From a virus, in IMG/VR virus record IMGVR_UViG_3300033996_001022, positions 1 to 64,000 of that record: a DNA stretch of 64,000 nucleotides, one strand, 5' to 3'. This document shows positions 1-9,340 of this stretch, piece by piece. The notes beneath the pieces were generated by a model, which did not search any database, was not told the DNA's origin, and worked only from the letters and a program-made list of their open reading frames with translations. The first letter of the stretch is position 1. Each line of letters begins with the position of its first letter. A program made the translations under genes and the position numbers.

Positions 1-2409
1 ATCATTCGCTTCTAAATTACTAAACCAACCTGATATCTTGTCTGAAATCCCTTGACTCTTATATTTTTCGTATGCTTTTTTAGATTTTTCTTCAAACGAT
101 GTTTCAGTAGTAGCTACAATTGCAGCCAATGAAGCCGCATCGCTACTTTCTTTTGGGGTTTCCGCTGGTTTCCCTGTATCTAATGATTTTGGTGTAGAAT
201 CTACTCCTAACATACCACCACTCTTTGATTCGGTTTTAGGTGCTTGGGTTTGTGGTACACCTACACTATTAATTGGTGCCGGAGGTGTTGTTGGTTGAAC
301 TACTTGAGGTGTACTTGCAGTTCCTCCACTATTTGTAGTTGGCGCACCGCCACCTGTTTTTGGTTGTTGACTTACAGCAGTTGTGTTGCCGGATTGTTGA
401 GCCTTTCTCTTATTAATTACTTTAACTGCCTCTTTAGAAATTGGAGTTCCATAAAGTTTAAGTTCTGCACCAATATTTTCAACAAATTTAAATTCCATTT
501 GGACTTCAACTATTTTTGGTAATTGATTACCATTTGCAGTTTCCCATACACCATCATCAGGGAATGTATACGAAAGAGAGTTTATAAATGCAGTTTTCTG
601 TTGATACATATTACCCAATGTAAATTCAATAAATGGTGGATTCACTAAATTATTTTTATCAATAGTTGGATATGCTTTACCAGTTAAAAATTGAATTCGT
701 TGCCACATTGTTGATAATTCAGCTGAATTCATACAATACATTTTTAATTGTAATGATAGGGTTCTTTCTACTCCACCATATGTGTAGTAACTATATGGAT
801 TACCAACAAATTTTGCAGAATCCCAAGTTGGTGAAACTGTTTCGCTTAAACTTGTTATTAGGGTTCTGAAATATACTTTTTGAGAATCACCTACCCCTGC
901 TATTGAAAATGTTACTAAATCTTTATCATCTCCATTACCATTACCTTTTACTCCATAAGAACTATTAATTAAATCACCTTTATTACTTGTTATTCCATAT
1001 TTTGTTTCCAATGTAGGAATTTTTTGACCACCTACTACTCCACTATATGGATTAGTTGGGTCATTGGGCATAACAGCACCAGTATTATTTTTTATATCTT
1101 TAAATGCGTTTGGTGATGTACCAAACACACCTTTTGTGTTTCTTCTATCAATTCCATACACAGGAGATACTAAGGATAAGTCAATTCCATTTAAGGTATT
1201 AACATCCATTTTTTCACTATATGTTTTTTCGGTAGCAGTAGTTGTTTTAGTTTTTGATTCAACTGCTTTATCTATTTCAGATTTAGATTCCGTACCTTTT
1301 AGTTTATCTTTTACTGAGGTAGTAGTTGACCCTAATTTTTCTTTAGCCTTACCAATCTCTGCCGAATCTTTTTTTGCAGTATCGGTAGATTCAGCAGTTG
1401 GTATTCCTAAATTAGTTTCTTTACTATTCGATGTTATATATGAACTATATTTTTCATTATATGGTCTAGCATTATCAGCTTTTTCTTTAGCTTTTTCTTC
1501 TAAAAGTTTATCAAGTGCAGTTGGTGATGCAGAACCTTTTAGTTTTTGTTTTAGAGATGCAGTTGCGTTTGTAGATGCCTCTCCTAATTTTTTCTTAGCA
1601 TCAAGTTGTAATTGAGTTACTTTTTTAGTAATATCAGTTGCACCTTTATCTACTTTACTTACTGATTTTGAATTAAATTTAACATTATCAATTTGTTTTG
1701 AATATGGTAGTTTTGAACTATATTCGTACTTATCAGTTGCACCTGCGGTATTAGCACCTAATGTATTTGGATTACCAAATAGAGCAGTTCTTAATTTATC
1801 CTTTACTAATGAGATACCCTGACCTATTATTTGTTTGCCAATTGTTTTTGGATTACCACCACCGGTATTTTTTAGGAATGTGCCAACGATTGTACCCTTT
1901 GCATCATTTCTAATTTTTGCAAGAGTAATCATTGTATCTGGTTCTAATCCTGATTGTAATCCATTTGTATTATATACATAAGTTGGGATAGCATTTCCTG
2001 GAATACCTATACGTGAATTTACACCATCTCTTGCTTGAGATAATGATGTAACTTTACCACCAAAAACAAATTTACCAAATTTACCACCGGTAATAGCACC
2101 TAATCCTTTACCAATCAATCCACCATCTCCTGCACTTCCACCAGTTGCCTGTTTCATTTTCTCAACCGATGATGTTGAACGAGTTGCTATACGAATTGCT
2201 TCGTTACCATAAATTAATGGATTATTTAATTCTACCTTAGTTTTTATACGAATACCACTAAGTTCTTGTTCTATTAAATTTATTTGGTCTGATTTTACAC
2301 TTTTTTCTTGAGTAGAACCTACAAATAATTCTTGCACGGGAGTTAAGTCCAATATGGTTGGAGTTATATCTTTATTCGAACCTCTAAATAATTCTAATAT
2401 TGTTGGCAT
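1..2409 (-). CDS. Large baseplate / tail-tube-initiator-like structural protein (C-terminus cut by window edge)
   Basis: The frame is open from an ATG at 2407-2409 to base 1, giving 803 residues with no stop, so the C-terminus lies outside the window. The start reads MPTILELFRGSNKDITPTI and is preceded by GGGAG about 8 nt upstream, a good SD. The N-terminal 230 residues are glycine-rich. Residues about 230-390 are Ala/Lys/Ser-rich and probably helical. A compact domain at about 470-620 contains YGGVERTLSLQLKMY and later SLSYTFPDDGVWE. That pattern recalls the T4-type tube-initiator/baseplate proteins gp48 and gp54, by memory only. A Pro/Ser/Gly-rich linker follows. It sits just downstream of the tape measure gene (2-nt gap), as expected for baseplate genes. 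That it is a virion structural protein is likely; the exact baseplate role is inferred. Confidence 0.72.
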   Translation of the reverse strand, partial: MPTILELFRGSNKDITPTILDLTPVQELFVGSTQEKSVKSDQINLIEQELSGIRIKTKVELNNPLIYGNEAIRIATRSTSSVEKMKQATGGSAGDGGLIGKGLGAITGGKFGKFVFGGKVTSLSQARDGVNSRIGIPGNAIPTYVYNTNGLQSGLEPDTMITLAKIRNDAKGTIVGTFLKNTGGGNPKTIGKQIIGQGISLVKDKLRTALFGNPNTLGANTAGATDKYEYSSKLPYSKQIDNVKFNSKSVSKVDKGATDITKKVTQLQLDAKKKLGEASTNATASLKQKLKGSASPTALDKLLEEKAKEKADNARPYNEKYSSYITSNSKETNLGIPTAESTDTAKKDSAEIGKAKEKLGSTTTSVKDKLKGTESKSEIDKAVESKTKTTTATEKTYSEKMDVNTLNGIDLSLVSPVYGIDRRNTKGVFGTSPNAFKDIKNNTGAVMPNDPTNPYSGVVGGQKIPTLETKYGITSNKGDLINSSYGVKGNGNGDDKDLVTFSIAGVGDSQKVYFRTLITSLSETVSPTWDSAKFVGNPYSYYTYGGVERTLSLQLKMYCMNSAELSTMWQRIQFLTGKAYPTIDKNNLVNPPFIEFTLGNMYQQKTAFINSLSYTFPDDGVWETANGNQLPKIVEVQMEFKFVENIGAELKLYGTPISKEAVKVINKRKAQQSGNTTAVSQQPKTGGGAPTTNSGGTASTPQVVQPTTPPAPINSVGVPQTQAPKTESKSGGMLGVDSTPKSLDTGKPAETPKESSDAASLAAIVATTETSFEEKSKKAYEKYKSQGISDKISGWFSNLEAND

Positions 2410-2411
2410 AA

Positions 2412-5006
2412 TTAAGCTCCCATTAATCCAAATCGGTTTTCACCACTTTTTTCGTTTGTTGTTGCGACTGCTGATGAAACTTTTTCTCTATCCATATAGA
2501 TATTTTTACCGCCGCGTGTAGCAAGTATTAATTCATCTAATTTTTCTATAATTCTATTGCTACCATTGAATGAACCTGCAACTTTACCCATATAATCACC
2601 TACACCATTTAATAACCCACCTATACCACCTTCAGCTGGAGCTACTGGAGTTGATAATCCATCTGGTGGTTTTACTGAGTTTACTAATTCGTTAGGTTTT
2701 TTTGTTGCTATTAAAGTATCTGCTGGATTTGTACTTATTATTTTACCATTTTGAACAATACCGTCATTTATTGCAGGTGGAGGTGTTGTTGCTGCTTCCG
2801 ATTGTACTTTTGATGCATCACTTTTAGAACCTCCTAACCAAGAGGGTAGTATACCTGAAAAAAATCCTTTCATTTTACTACCAATACTACTAAAGAAATC
2901 TACAATTTTTGCACCCAAATCAGGGAACATATCTAAAAACGCGTTAAATAATGCAATAGGTAAACGTAAAATATATCCAAAAATACCTTTTAATCCTTGT
3001 CCTAGTCCTTCCATTACCATTCCAAAATCCAAAGTAAATATACCTTTTATGATTTTAAATACCCCACCAATTACATCTGCTATTGAACCAACTACACCTG
3101 CTATATATTCAAATGCAAATGTAAGTGAACCACCTACTATATTACCAATAAATTCAAATACTTTCATCATCATACCACCCCCAGATGTTCCAAATAAATC
3201 TTGAAATGGTTTAAATATCTTACTAACTGCATCTACAACATGACCAACTGCTTTTGCAATAGGACCCCATACCCCTTGTAGGTATGATATACCAACCATC
3301 AATACATCCATTAAAAATTTACCGATTGGTAATAATGACATCATAAATTCACTGCCTATTGCACTTAATGCATTAGCAGATTTATCAAATTCTGTTTGCA
3401 TTTCTTGTTGTAAGGCTAATTTTTTAGTTTGTTCTGTCAAATCTGCTTTAGTCATTTTACTTATATCACCACCCGTTTTTTGAAATTGTAGTGCAGCAGC
3501 TAGTTGTTCTTCATCTAAATCACTAAATCGTTCTTTAATTCTTCTTTGATTTTCTAAATCAGATATTGACATACCAGTTGCTTTTGTAAGGGCCTCTTGT
3601 TCAAATGTATTTAATTTTGTCAAATCTCCTAATTGTCCTACTTGGTCAACAACCGATTGTTGTGCTTCTAATATTTTTCCATTTGCTGCTAGATATCTTG
3701 CTTGACCTAAATTTAGATTAGTACCTAATATTGCACTTGCTTCTAATTCTGAGGTAATACTATTTTCAAAATCTAATAAATTATCTGCTACTTTTCCTGC
3801 CTCACCAATAGATGTTCCTAATTTGGCTGCTTGAACTGCTGCTTTAGCTAGTTCTTGCGGAGAACCCTGAAAATACTTATAAGCATATTCAGAATTTTCA
3901 GCCATATCTTTAATAACTTGACTTGGAGCAACATTGGCTAACTGAGCCATAGATACAGTTTGACCTATTAGTGCTTGTGATTGTTCTGCACTTAATCCAC
4001 CTATATTTTGAATTACTTTATTTAATTTAGATGCTTCTTCTACTCCAACTCCAAAATTTTTGTTCATTACTACCATTGAAGTTAGTACTTCATCGGATGC
4101 CAATTCGATACCACTAAATTCGCGTGTGAACGCAGTTGCGGCTTTAGAAGCATCTTCCATTGAACCACCCAATGGGGCCGTTGCACTATATACTCTACCA
4201 ATTTGAGCTTCTAAACCTTTTGTTTGAGAGTTTAATAACCCAGTCTCTTCTCTAAATTGTTTAGCTGCTGCACTCATTTTATAAAATGCTAATACACCTG
4301 CTAGTGCTACAGCCAATACTGCTGCTGCTACTAAAACGTATGGATTTGCAAGAAATGATAATGATTTACCTAACCCTCCTGCTGCACCAGATAATGCTTG
4401 CATAGTTCCCTTACCATCTGCCAAACCTTTAGAAAAATCGGTGGTAAATTTCATTGCGGCGTTGGATAATTTTTCTTTTAACATTTTTGTACCAATATCA
4501 CCCAACCCACCTAATAACTTACCAATTACAGGTATCTCTTTTACACTTGCTACCAATCCATCAAACGCACCCCCCATTGTTTCCGATAGTTTTGTTGCTG
4601 CTTGATTTACTTTTTCAGTTATTAATACCCGTTGTTCTTCTATATTTAGAGCCCTTTTAGCAATATCTAATTGTTCTAATAATGCAGTGTTTTCGGCTTC
4701 AGTTAAATTAAATGCATTATTTTGTATTTTTAATTTATCTTGTTCAATAGTGACTAATTGTTTACTAATATCTTTTGATGAAGATAATCCACTTATTGAA
4801 GATTTTAAACTACCCAAATACTCCTTAGCCTTTTCACCTAATTCTGCATTTGTTTTTACTGTATACTCTATATCATCCTGTAATTTACTACTTAGAGATG
4901 AAGACATTTTTATAGCTTCGTTGTATTCTTCTTGAATACGAACTTGCTCCCGTTGTTTGTCTGCCATCTCTTTGGCATATTTTAAATTTTGTTGCTGGTC
5001 TGCCAT
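2412..5006 (-). CDS. Tail tape measure protein
   Basis: This 864-residue protein has a long helical N-terminal half rich in Lys, Glu, Gln and Ala. A strongly hydrophobic segment lies near residues 220-245 (VLVAAAVLAVALAGVLAFY). A central region alternates amphipathic helices, and a run of hydrophobic stretches fills about 550-710. A low-complexity Pro/Ala/Ser linker follows, with a short conserved C-terminus. This is the usual make-up of tape measure proteins, which fill the tail tube, set its length and enter or cross the host membrane on injection. It lies after tube and chaperone-like genes, in the classical order tube, chaperone, tape measure. I see no SD before its ATG. The length would predict a tail of roughly T4 scale, but no measurement can be made here. 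Confidence 0.85.
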   Translation of the reverse strand: MADQQQNLKYAKEMADKQREQVRIQEEYNEAIKMSSSLSSKLQDDIEYTVKTNAELGEKAKEYLGSLKSSISGLSSSKDISKQLVTIEQDKLKIQNNAFNLTEAENTALLEQLDIAKRALNIEEQRVLITEKVNQAATKLSETMGGAFDGLVASVKEIPVIGKLLGGLGDIGTKMLKEKLSNAAMKFTTDFSKGLADGKGTMQALSGAAGGLGKSLSFLANPYVLVAAAVLAVALAGVLAFYKMSAAAKQFREETGLLNSQTKGLEAQIGRVYSATAPLGGSMEDASKAATAFTREFSGIELASDEVLTSMVVMNKNFGVGVEEASKLNKVIQNIGGLSAEQSQALIGQTVSMAQLANVAPSQVIKDMAENSEYAYKYFQGSPQELAKAAVQAAKLGTSIGEAGKVADNLLDFENSITSELEASAILGTNLNLGQARYLAANGKILEAQQSVVDQVGQLGDLTKLNTFEQEALTKATGMSISDLENQRRIKERFSDLDEEQLAAALQFQKTGGDISKMTKADLTEQTKKLALQQEMQTEFDKSANALSAIGSEFMMSLLPIGKFLMDVLMVGISYLQGVWGPIAKAVGHVVDAVSKIFKPFQDLFGTSGGGMMMKVFEFIGNIVGGSLTFAFEYIAGVVGSIADVIGGVFKIIKGIFTLDFGMVMEGLGQGLKGIFGYILRLPIALFNAFLDMFPDLGAKIVDFFSSIGSKMKGFFSGILPSWLGGSKSDASKVQSEAATTPPPAINDGIVQNGKIISTNPADTLIATKKPNELVNSVKPPDGLSTPVAPAEGGIGGLLNGVGDYMGKVAGSFNGSNRIIEKLDELILATRGGKNIYMDREKVSSAVATTNEKSGENRFGLMGA

Positions 5007-5023
5007 TATATTAATATTCTAAA

Positions 5024-5287
5024 TTAATCTATGTTTAAGATATGTTTATATGAGTTAGGAATTCGTTTCCCTTGAGCTTTTAATCTTTCTACCTCATCTC
5101 TAAGCTCTTGCATATCTCTATCTAATTTATTAGCCATAGCAACAAAATCTTTATCGTTTTTTAGTTTATTTACTAAAATTTTTCCAAAGATATATTCTAT
5201 TACACCTTCTCGTATAGAATGTTTTTTGGTTATAAATTCTTTTATGCTTTTTTTCTTTGTTTCAGTTAATTTCATAGTATTTTCCAT
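5024..5287 (-). CDS. Small charged protein between tail chaperone and tape measure
   Basis: This 87-residue protein is rich in Lys, Glu and Asp. A helical C-terminal half at about 45-75 contains DRDMQELRDEVERLKAQGK, a probable coiled coil. I do not recognise the family. It lies 17 nt upstream of the tape measure gene and follows a hairpin terminator at 5313-5341. The late-motif copy at 5297-5305 ends only 9 nt before its ATG, so its transcript would be nearly leaderless. The position suggests a tail assembly role, perhaps with the tape measure, but nothing in the sequence proves it. Confidence 0.7.
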   Translation of the reverse strand: MENTMKLTETKKKSIKEFITKKHSIREGVIEYIFGKILVNKLKNDKDFVAMANKLDRDMQELRDEVERLKAQGKRIPNSYKHILNID

Positions 5288-5296
5288 TTATACTAC

Positions 5297-5305
5297 TATA
5301 AATAT
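5297..5305 (-). promoter_or_regulatory. Late-promoter-like motif
   Basis: ATATTTATA in gene direction, 9 nt before the small gene ahead of the tape measure and directly downstream of a terminator. Confidence 0.5.
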
Positions 5306-5312
5306 AAGACAT

Positions 5313-5341
5313 AAAAAAAGTGAGGAATTTATTTCCTCACT
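5313..5341 (-). terminator. Rho-independent terminator
   Basis: A 9-bp stem (AGTGAGGAA / TTCCTCACT) with a 5-nt loop is followed on the minus strand by seven T. It ends the tube/chaperone unit, and its stem overlaps the stop codon of the +1 frame extension at 5329-5331. Confidence 0.85.
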
Positions 5342-5544
5342 CTTACACCAGGTCCTTTTGATGGTTGGCTAGTTTTTTGTGCTTTATTTGTGGCATCATT
5401 TTCCTTTTTCTTAGCATCAACCAATTCTTTATAATAAAAATTTCTTAAATGAATTGGTAATCTATAAACATCGGATTGAATGAATCCATGTCCATGATAA
5501 CATAATTCAAAAATTTGTTTATGTAATAGGACAGAATAATTACT
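5329..5544 (-). CDS. +1 frame extension of the chaperone/hub protein (71 residues, no start codon of its own)
   Basis: In the +1 frame relative to the gene ending at 5540, an open frame runs from about 5562 to a TAA at 5329-5331. From the overlap it encodes 71 residues beginning SNYSVLLHKQIFELCYHGHG, continuing FIQSDVYRLPIHLRNFYYKE, and ending in a Lys/Gln/Pro tail. It has no ATG, GTG or TTG in a position that would keep its conserved-looking core. It is therefore probably translated by ribosomes shifting +1 at the end of the upstream frame (CCT TCC GAG TAA), giving a fusion of about 321 residues. It sits between tube and tape measure genes, where many tailed phages make a frameshifted tail assembly chaperone pair. 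A homopolymer sequencing error in the run of seven T just upstream is the main alternative. Confidence 0.65.
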   Translation of the reverse strand, partial: SNYSVLLHKQIFELCYHGHGFIQSDVYRLPIHLRNFYYKELVDAKKKENDATNKAQKTSQPSKGPGVRVRK

Positions 5545-6295
5545 CGGAAGGCCAAAAAAAGTTTACGCCCATTGGTATAGAGCGTACCTCCGTTTCTCCC
5601 GTCTCTGGGTCAGTATAATCAAACTCCATTTTAATATCCGGTTGGATTGATTTTAAATGCTCTCTAAAAGATTTAGTGTCTTTTGATAAAAATTTATTAT
5701 TAATAAAATCAGTAATTGATTTAGTATCTTCATTCCCATCAACGGAAACTATCATATAACGATAACGAGTAGTTAATTCTCCACCCATTGAATCTTTACT
5801 TAATCGTTTCATTGCAGTAACATCGGCATCAATTCTCTTTTCATCACCATGAGTTAATAATTTAAAAACTAATACATTACCAGTAGATGTTTTAAATGTA
5901 TAACGATTATCAGAAGTCAATTTACTAAAATCGATATCCTTTGTTTGAACTTTACCCAAATCAACACTAATTGTATCCGTTTCTCCGGTTGAGGTTTGTA
6001 TTTGAATTTTATAATCAGGTCCGTATCCTAAAATACGAGTTGCCAACATAATAGCATTCTTATCACCCAGAATTATATCATCTGGATTTACTGCTTTATC
6101 TACTATAATTGCTTCGAATAATTTATCTAATACTACACCTTTTTTAATTAGACTTTGAGATGAAAGAATTTCCTCCTCTCTTGCGGTCATGTATTTTAAT
6201 TCAATGTTACCACTTGATAATGGATTTGTTACTGGATAGCATTTACCTTGTGATGGTAACGATACTATCTCGGTTGCGAATTCGTATTGTGACAT
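5540..6295 (-). CDS. T4-type baseplate hub-assembly / tail assembly chaperone-like protein
   Basis: This 251-residue protein starts MSQYEFATEIVSLPSQGKCY and contains IELKYMTAREEEILSS at about 32-47, then ILGYGPDYKIQIQTSTGET at about 90-108. It ends in FFWPSE. The 'LPS.G..Y' start, the 'MTA.EE' motif and the terminal FFWP resemble the T4 gp26-type baseplate protein family (PF12322 type), from memory. It lies between the tube gene and the tape measure, the position of tail assembly chaperones. A weak SD (AAAGG) precedes the ATG. The stop is reached four codons after FFW, and the +1 frame continues with a protein-like sequence, so a longer frameshift product is likely. Whether it acts in hub assembly or as a tape-measure chaperone cannot be decided from sequence. 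Confidence 0.78.
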   Translation of the reverse strand: MSQYEFATEIVSLPSQGKCYPVTNPLSSGNIELKYMTAREEEILSSQSLIKKGVVLDKLFEAIIVDKAVNPDDIILGDKNAIMLATRILGYGPDYKIQIQTSTGETDTISVDLGKVQTKDIDFSKLTSDNRYTFKTSTGNVLVFKLLTHGDEKRIDADVTAMKRLSKDSMGGELTTRYRYMIVSVDGNEDTKSITDFINNKFLSKDTKSFREHLKSIQPDIKMEFDYTDPETGETEVRSIPMGVNFFWPSE

Positions 6296-6321
6296 ATTTT
6301 ACCTTTATTTTGTTTATTGTA

Positions 6322-6330
6322 TATAAATAT
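6322..6330 (-). promoter_or_regulatory. Late-promoter-like motif
   Basis: ATATTTATA in gene direction, 26 nt before the hub/chaperone gene and just after the tube-gene terminator. Confidence 0.5.
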
Positions 6331-6350
6331 ATAAATAAAAAAAAATTGAA

Positions 6351-6377
6351 AAAAAAGGAGATATTTCTATCTCCTTT
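6351..6377 (-). terminator. Rho-independent terminator after tail tube gene
   Basis: A perfect 10-bp stem (6354-6363 with 6368-6377) and 4-nt loop are followed on the minus strand by a T-rich tract. It lies 24 nt past the tube stop codon. A strong stop here fits the high expression expected of the tube gene. Confidence 0.88.
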
Positions 6378-6400
6378 CTTAATTTTATATTTTAATTCTA

Positions 6401-6889
6401 TTAGAATTCAAGTATTGCGTAATCATAAGATAACGTTAATGTGATTTCTGCAGGGTCATTTGATGTCCAATCTAAATCACCAAATTGTGCGTTTGAAATA
6501 AATGCACCTTTTAGTTTCCATTGTTCGATTTTATCACCAACTGGTCCTAACATATAGATATCAATATCTTTTTTGTAGAAATCTGCATATCCATCACGTC
6601 CTGTTAGGGATTCATGTGAAGTTCTAACCCACTCCATTACTGCCTGTGCACCTGATGGTACAATTGGGTCATATAATGTGATTTCTAAATCTTGCCATTC
6701 ACCTTTACCTTTCAACTTTCTTTTTAAGTTGATGTGTTCAAGTGTTACAACTTCAAACTGAATGTTTGGTCTGTTTCCAGCTTTGATAAGATATGAAGGG
6801 ATACCACCGATTTCCATGATGAAACGATTTTTCATCTTTGGTTCAAAGTTGGTATAGAACATTTCGTTAAACTCTAATATTTCTGCCAT
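6401..6889 (-). CDS. gp19: Tail tube protein (gp19-like)
   Basis: This 162-residue protein matches the size of T4 gp19 (163). It contains NRFIMEIGGIPSYLIKAGNR near the N-terminus, then the charged strand HINLKRKLKGKGEWQDLEIT, and later YMLGPVGDKIEQWKLKGAFI. It ends in an Asp/Ser/Thr-rich beta segment (DPAEITLTLSYDYAILEF). This is the usual pattern of contractile-phage tube subunits. A clear AGGAG lies 9-10 nt before the ATG. The gene follows the sheath gene and ends at a strong terminator. The product stacks as hexamers to form the inner tail tube through which DNA passes. Confidence 0.92.
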   Translation of the reverse strand: MAEILEFNEMFYTNFEPKMKNRFIMEIGGIPSYLIKAGNRPNIQFEVVTLEHINLKRKLKGKGEWQDLEITLYDPIVPSGAQAVMEWVRTSHESLTGRDGYADFYKKDIDIYMLGPVGDKIEQWKLKGAFISNAQFGDLDWTSNDPAEITLTLSYDYAILEF

Positions 6890-6911
6890 TTTATTTTTCT
6901 CCTATTATATT

Positions 6912-6920
6912 AATAAATAT
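6912..6920 (-). promoter_or_regulatory. Late-promoter-like motif (one mismatch)
   Basis: ATATTTATT in gene direction, 22 nt before the tube gene; AGGAG lies between it and the start. Confidence 0.45.
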
Positions 6921-6943
6921 AAGGTTTCTCTTTTTTTTAAAAT

Positions 6944-9319
6944 TTATGCTGAGAACGATGCTCCAGTCGGTAAGATATTGAAATCTAATACGATGAATTC
7001 AGCTGTTTTTGTTGGTTGTAAGAAAATCTGTCCAGCCAATATATTTCTATCAATTACATCAGGAGTGTTATTAGTCTCATCCATTACTACTCTAAATGCA
7101 TATAAACCTTGTCTTTGTTGAATTGCTTCTAAATAAGGATTAACTGTATTTAAGAATCTTGAACGAGTGGTAGAAGTATTTTGTTCGAATACTAAGTATC
7201 TTGATGTAGAAGCGATATACTTCTTAACTTTGATAAGTAATCTTCTAACATTGATTCTATCTAACGCTGATGATTTTTCTTGTAATGTTTTCTGTCCAAA
7301 TGCCACGATACCCTCACCAGGGAAAGATGCGATAGGATTTATTTTTCCTTCGTATAATGTATCTCTCTCTGCGTGTGTTAATCTATTCAATACTGAAACT
7401 GCTCCTACGATTCCACCACGATTTAAACCAGCTGGTGCGAACCATTCTGCTGCAACCGCGTCATTTGCTGCGTAAATACCTGGCATCAATACTGATGGTG
7501 GTACTGCAGTTAATTTGTTGGTGTTTCTATCGATTGTCTTAACCCACGGGTAGTAAGTACCTACATAGTTAGAATCTACTGATGCACCTTCTGTTACTGC
7601 TGCATCAATCGTATCAGTACTATCACATCCAACTACATCACCAATGAAGAATACATCTTCACGATTCTCACACATTTCACTTATGTAATCAAATGCATAT
7701 GAATGATGTCTACGAATTATACCTGGTACTGCGATTAAGTTAATATCAAAATCATCAGGGTTGGATACCGCGTTGATTGCTTTTACATATGCAACTGAAC
7801 CACTTGCAATTGATGTTGCTAAGTTAAATCCTTGTGAATTACCAGATGATATATCTACACCTTTATTTATTACTCTTGTTGGAGTTACACCATCAAATCC
7901 ACCTTGAAATCCTAATGTAAATTGTCTTTTAGCAATTGTTTCAGCAGTATCATCAGTTGATAATGAAGCAGATAATCCTAAACTTACGTTATCAAATGCA
8001 AATAGTTGGTTTGAACCGGTTGTTATACCTGCGATTTCATCCGCTACACTATAATCAGGTAGTGGTTTTAAATATTGTGTGTTGTTTATTCTTACTACAC
8101 TAGTTTCTAAATCAATACCAGAATATCTATATGCAGATGATGCTGTATTACTAAATGAGCCTGATGTGTAAATAACTTTAGGTACATATACAGCTGTTGC
8201 ACCAGATGCTAATCTTATAGGATTATAATACGCCTCGTGTCCAAAAGGTGCTGCTATAATAGGGAATGTACCTTCAGGTGACACTTCTATTCTAACTAAT
8301 TTAGAACGATTTGCGTAATCACCATTTTCACTTTGTTTACCATTTGCATCAATTGTCAAATTTCTATCACCAATTACTTTAGCAATATAGTTTGGAGATG
8401 CTGGGTCTAAGTTAACGTTATTATATGTTTCTTTTACTGATTTTTTTCTATCGGTATCATTGAATCCACGAATTACTACTGAGAATGTTGCGTAATCAGT
8501 TGCACCAGATACTCCTGCTGCTTTAACATTAAAAATACTTACTTTATATTCAGTATTATATGGGTTACCATCACCTAATGTATGGAAACGGAAAAGGTCA
8601 CTTCTTTCACCACTAATCAATTGAGATTTAACCCACGGAGTAGATGCGTGTGTTGGACCATCTGTAGCACTATATATTTGAGTTGGTAACTCAAGTAATT
8701 CAACATCTGCTGCACTTGTTGCAAATGATTGTGAAAAATCAGTTGCTGTTTTTTCAAAATAAGTGTATGTGTATGCTTTTTTAGTTCCAAATGGAGATTC
8801 ACCAAATACATCACCTATATCGTTTCCAGCTGATGGTAATATTGATGCACTAAATGAACCACTTAATTGACCGCCTGTAATTAAAAATTCAGAACTTCCA
8901 ATTGGTGATGTAATTGTTGCATTTGTAGAACCACTAAATAATCCAACACTTTCAATCGATTCAATCGTTGAATGTAAAGTTGCTACTATTTTTTTTCCAC
9001 CTTGTGCGGCTGAGCCACTAACTACTATTGCAAGTGGTGCTGCGTGTTCATATCCACCTATGTGTCCGACACGAACAATCGTAACTGTTCCTGCTTCTCT
9101 TAGATAGTTTTGAACTGCGTACCCTGTATAGTATGTTCCATCAGGTGTACCGAATATTTCTTCAAATTCTGATTGTGTATTTACGATAGTTGGTAAGAAT
9201 GCTGGTCCTTTACTAAAAGGTCCTACTATTGCTGCTCCAATTTCTCCGATACCCTGTGATAAAAATGATAAATCATTCTCTCTTGTGAATACACCAGGTG
9301 ATACAATTTTTTCTGCCAT
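6944..9319 (-). CDS. gp18: Tail sheath protein (gp18-like)
   Basis: An upstream ATG at 9353-9355 is possible. I prefer 9319 (MAEKIVSPGVFTRENDLSFL) because AATAGGAG lies 8 nt before it and 'SPGV...E.D' is the conserved sheath N-terminus. That gives 791 residues, longer than T4 gp18 (659). The C-terminal third holds the typical sheath signature: WFAPAGLNRGGIVGA, INPIASFPGEGIVAFGQKTL and INVRRLLIKVKKYI. It ends with a strand-rich C-terminus (IFLQPTKTAEFIVLDFNILP). The extra length lies in the middle, probably outer-surface domains rich in Ser, Gly and Thr. The sheath contracts to drive the tube through the host envelope. It is separated from the tube gene by its own leader, and a late motif plus a small hairpin precede it. 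Confidence 0.93.
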   Translation of the reverse strand: MAEKIVSPGVFTRENDLSFLSQGIGEIGAAIVGPFSKGPAFLPTIVNTQSEFEEIFGTPDGTYYTGYAVQNYLREAGTVTIVRVGHIGGYEHAAPLAIVVSGSAAQGGKKIVATLHSTIESIESVGLFSGSTNATITSPIGSSEFLITGGQLSGSFSASILPSAGNDIGDVFGESPFGTKKAYTYTYFEKTATDFSQSFATSAADVELLELPTQIYSATDGPTHASTPWVKSQLISGERSDLFRFHTLGDGNPYNTEYKVSIFNVKAAGVSGATDYATFSVVIRGFNDTDRKKSVKETYNNVNLDPASPNYIAKVIGDRNLTIDANGKQSENGDYANRSKLVRIEVSPEGTFPIIAAPFGHEAYYNPIRLASGATAVYVPKVIYTSGSFSNTASSAYRYSGIDLETSVVRINNTQYLKPLPDYSVADEIAGITTGSNQLFAFDNVSLGLSASLSTDDTAETIAKRQFTLGFQGGFDGVTPTRVINKGVDISSGNSQGFNLATSIASGSVAYVKAINAVSNPDDFDINLIAVPGIIRRHHSYAFDYISEMCENREDVFFIGDVVGCDSTDTIDAAVTEGASVDSNYVGTYYPWVKTIDRNTNKLTAVPPSVLMPGIYAANDAVAAEWFAPAGLNRGGIVGAVSVLNRLTHAERDTLYEGKINPIASFPGEGIVAFGQKTLQEKSSALDRINVRRLLIKVKKYIASTSRYLVFEQNTSTTRSRFLNTVNPYLEAIQQRQGLYAFRVVMDETNNTPDVIDRNILAGQIFLQPTKTAEFIVLDFNILPTGASFSA

Positions 9320-9340
9320 TTTATTTACTCCTATTAAGTT

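Noticed and set aside
1064-1615. Open frame of 183 codons on the plus strand
   Set aside because: It is antisense to the large baseplate gene, whose frame is open for the whole 803 codons and has an SD. The plus-strand sequence is low-complexity shadow.
5329-5562. -1 frameshift on the seven T at 5554-5560
   Set aside because: The -1 frame gives a hydrophobic, unpatterned sequence. Only the +1 frame gives the LLHKQIFELCYHG segment, so a -1 shift does not explain it.
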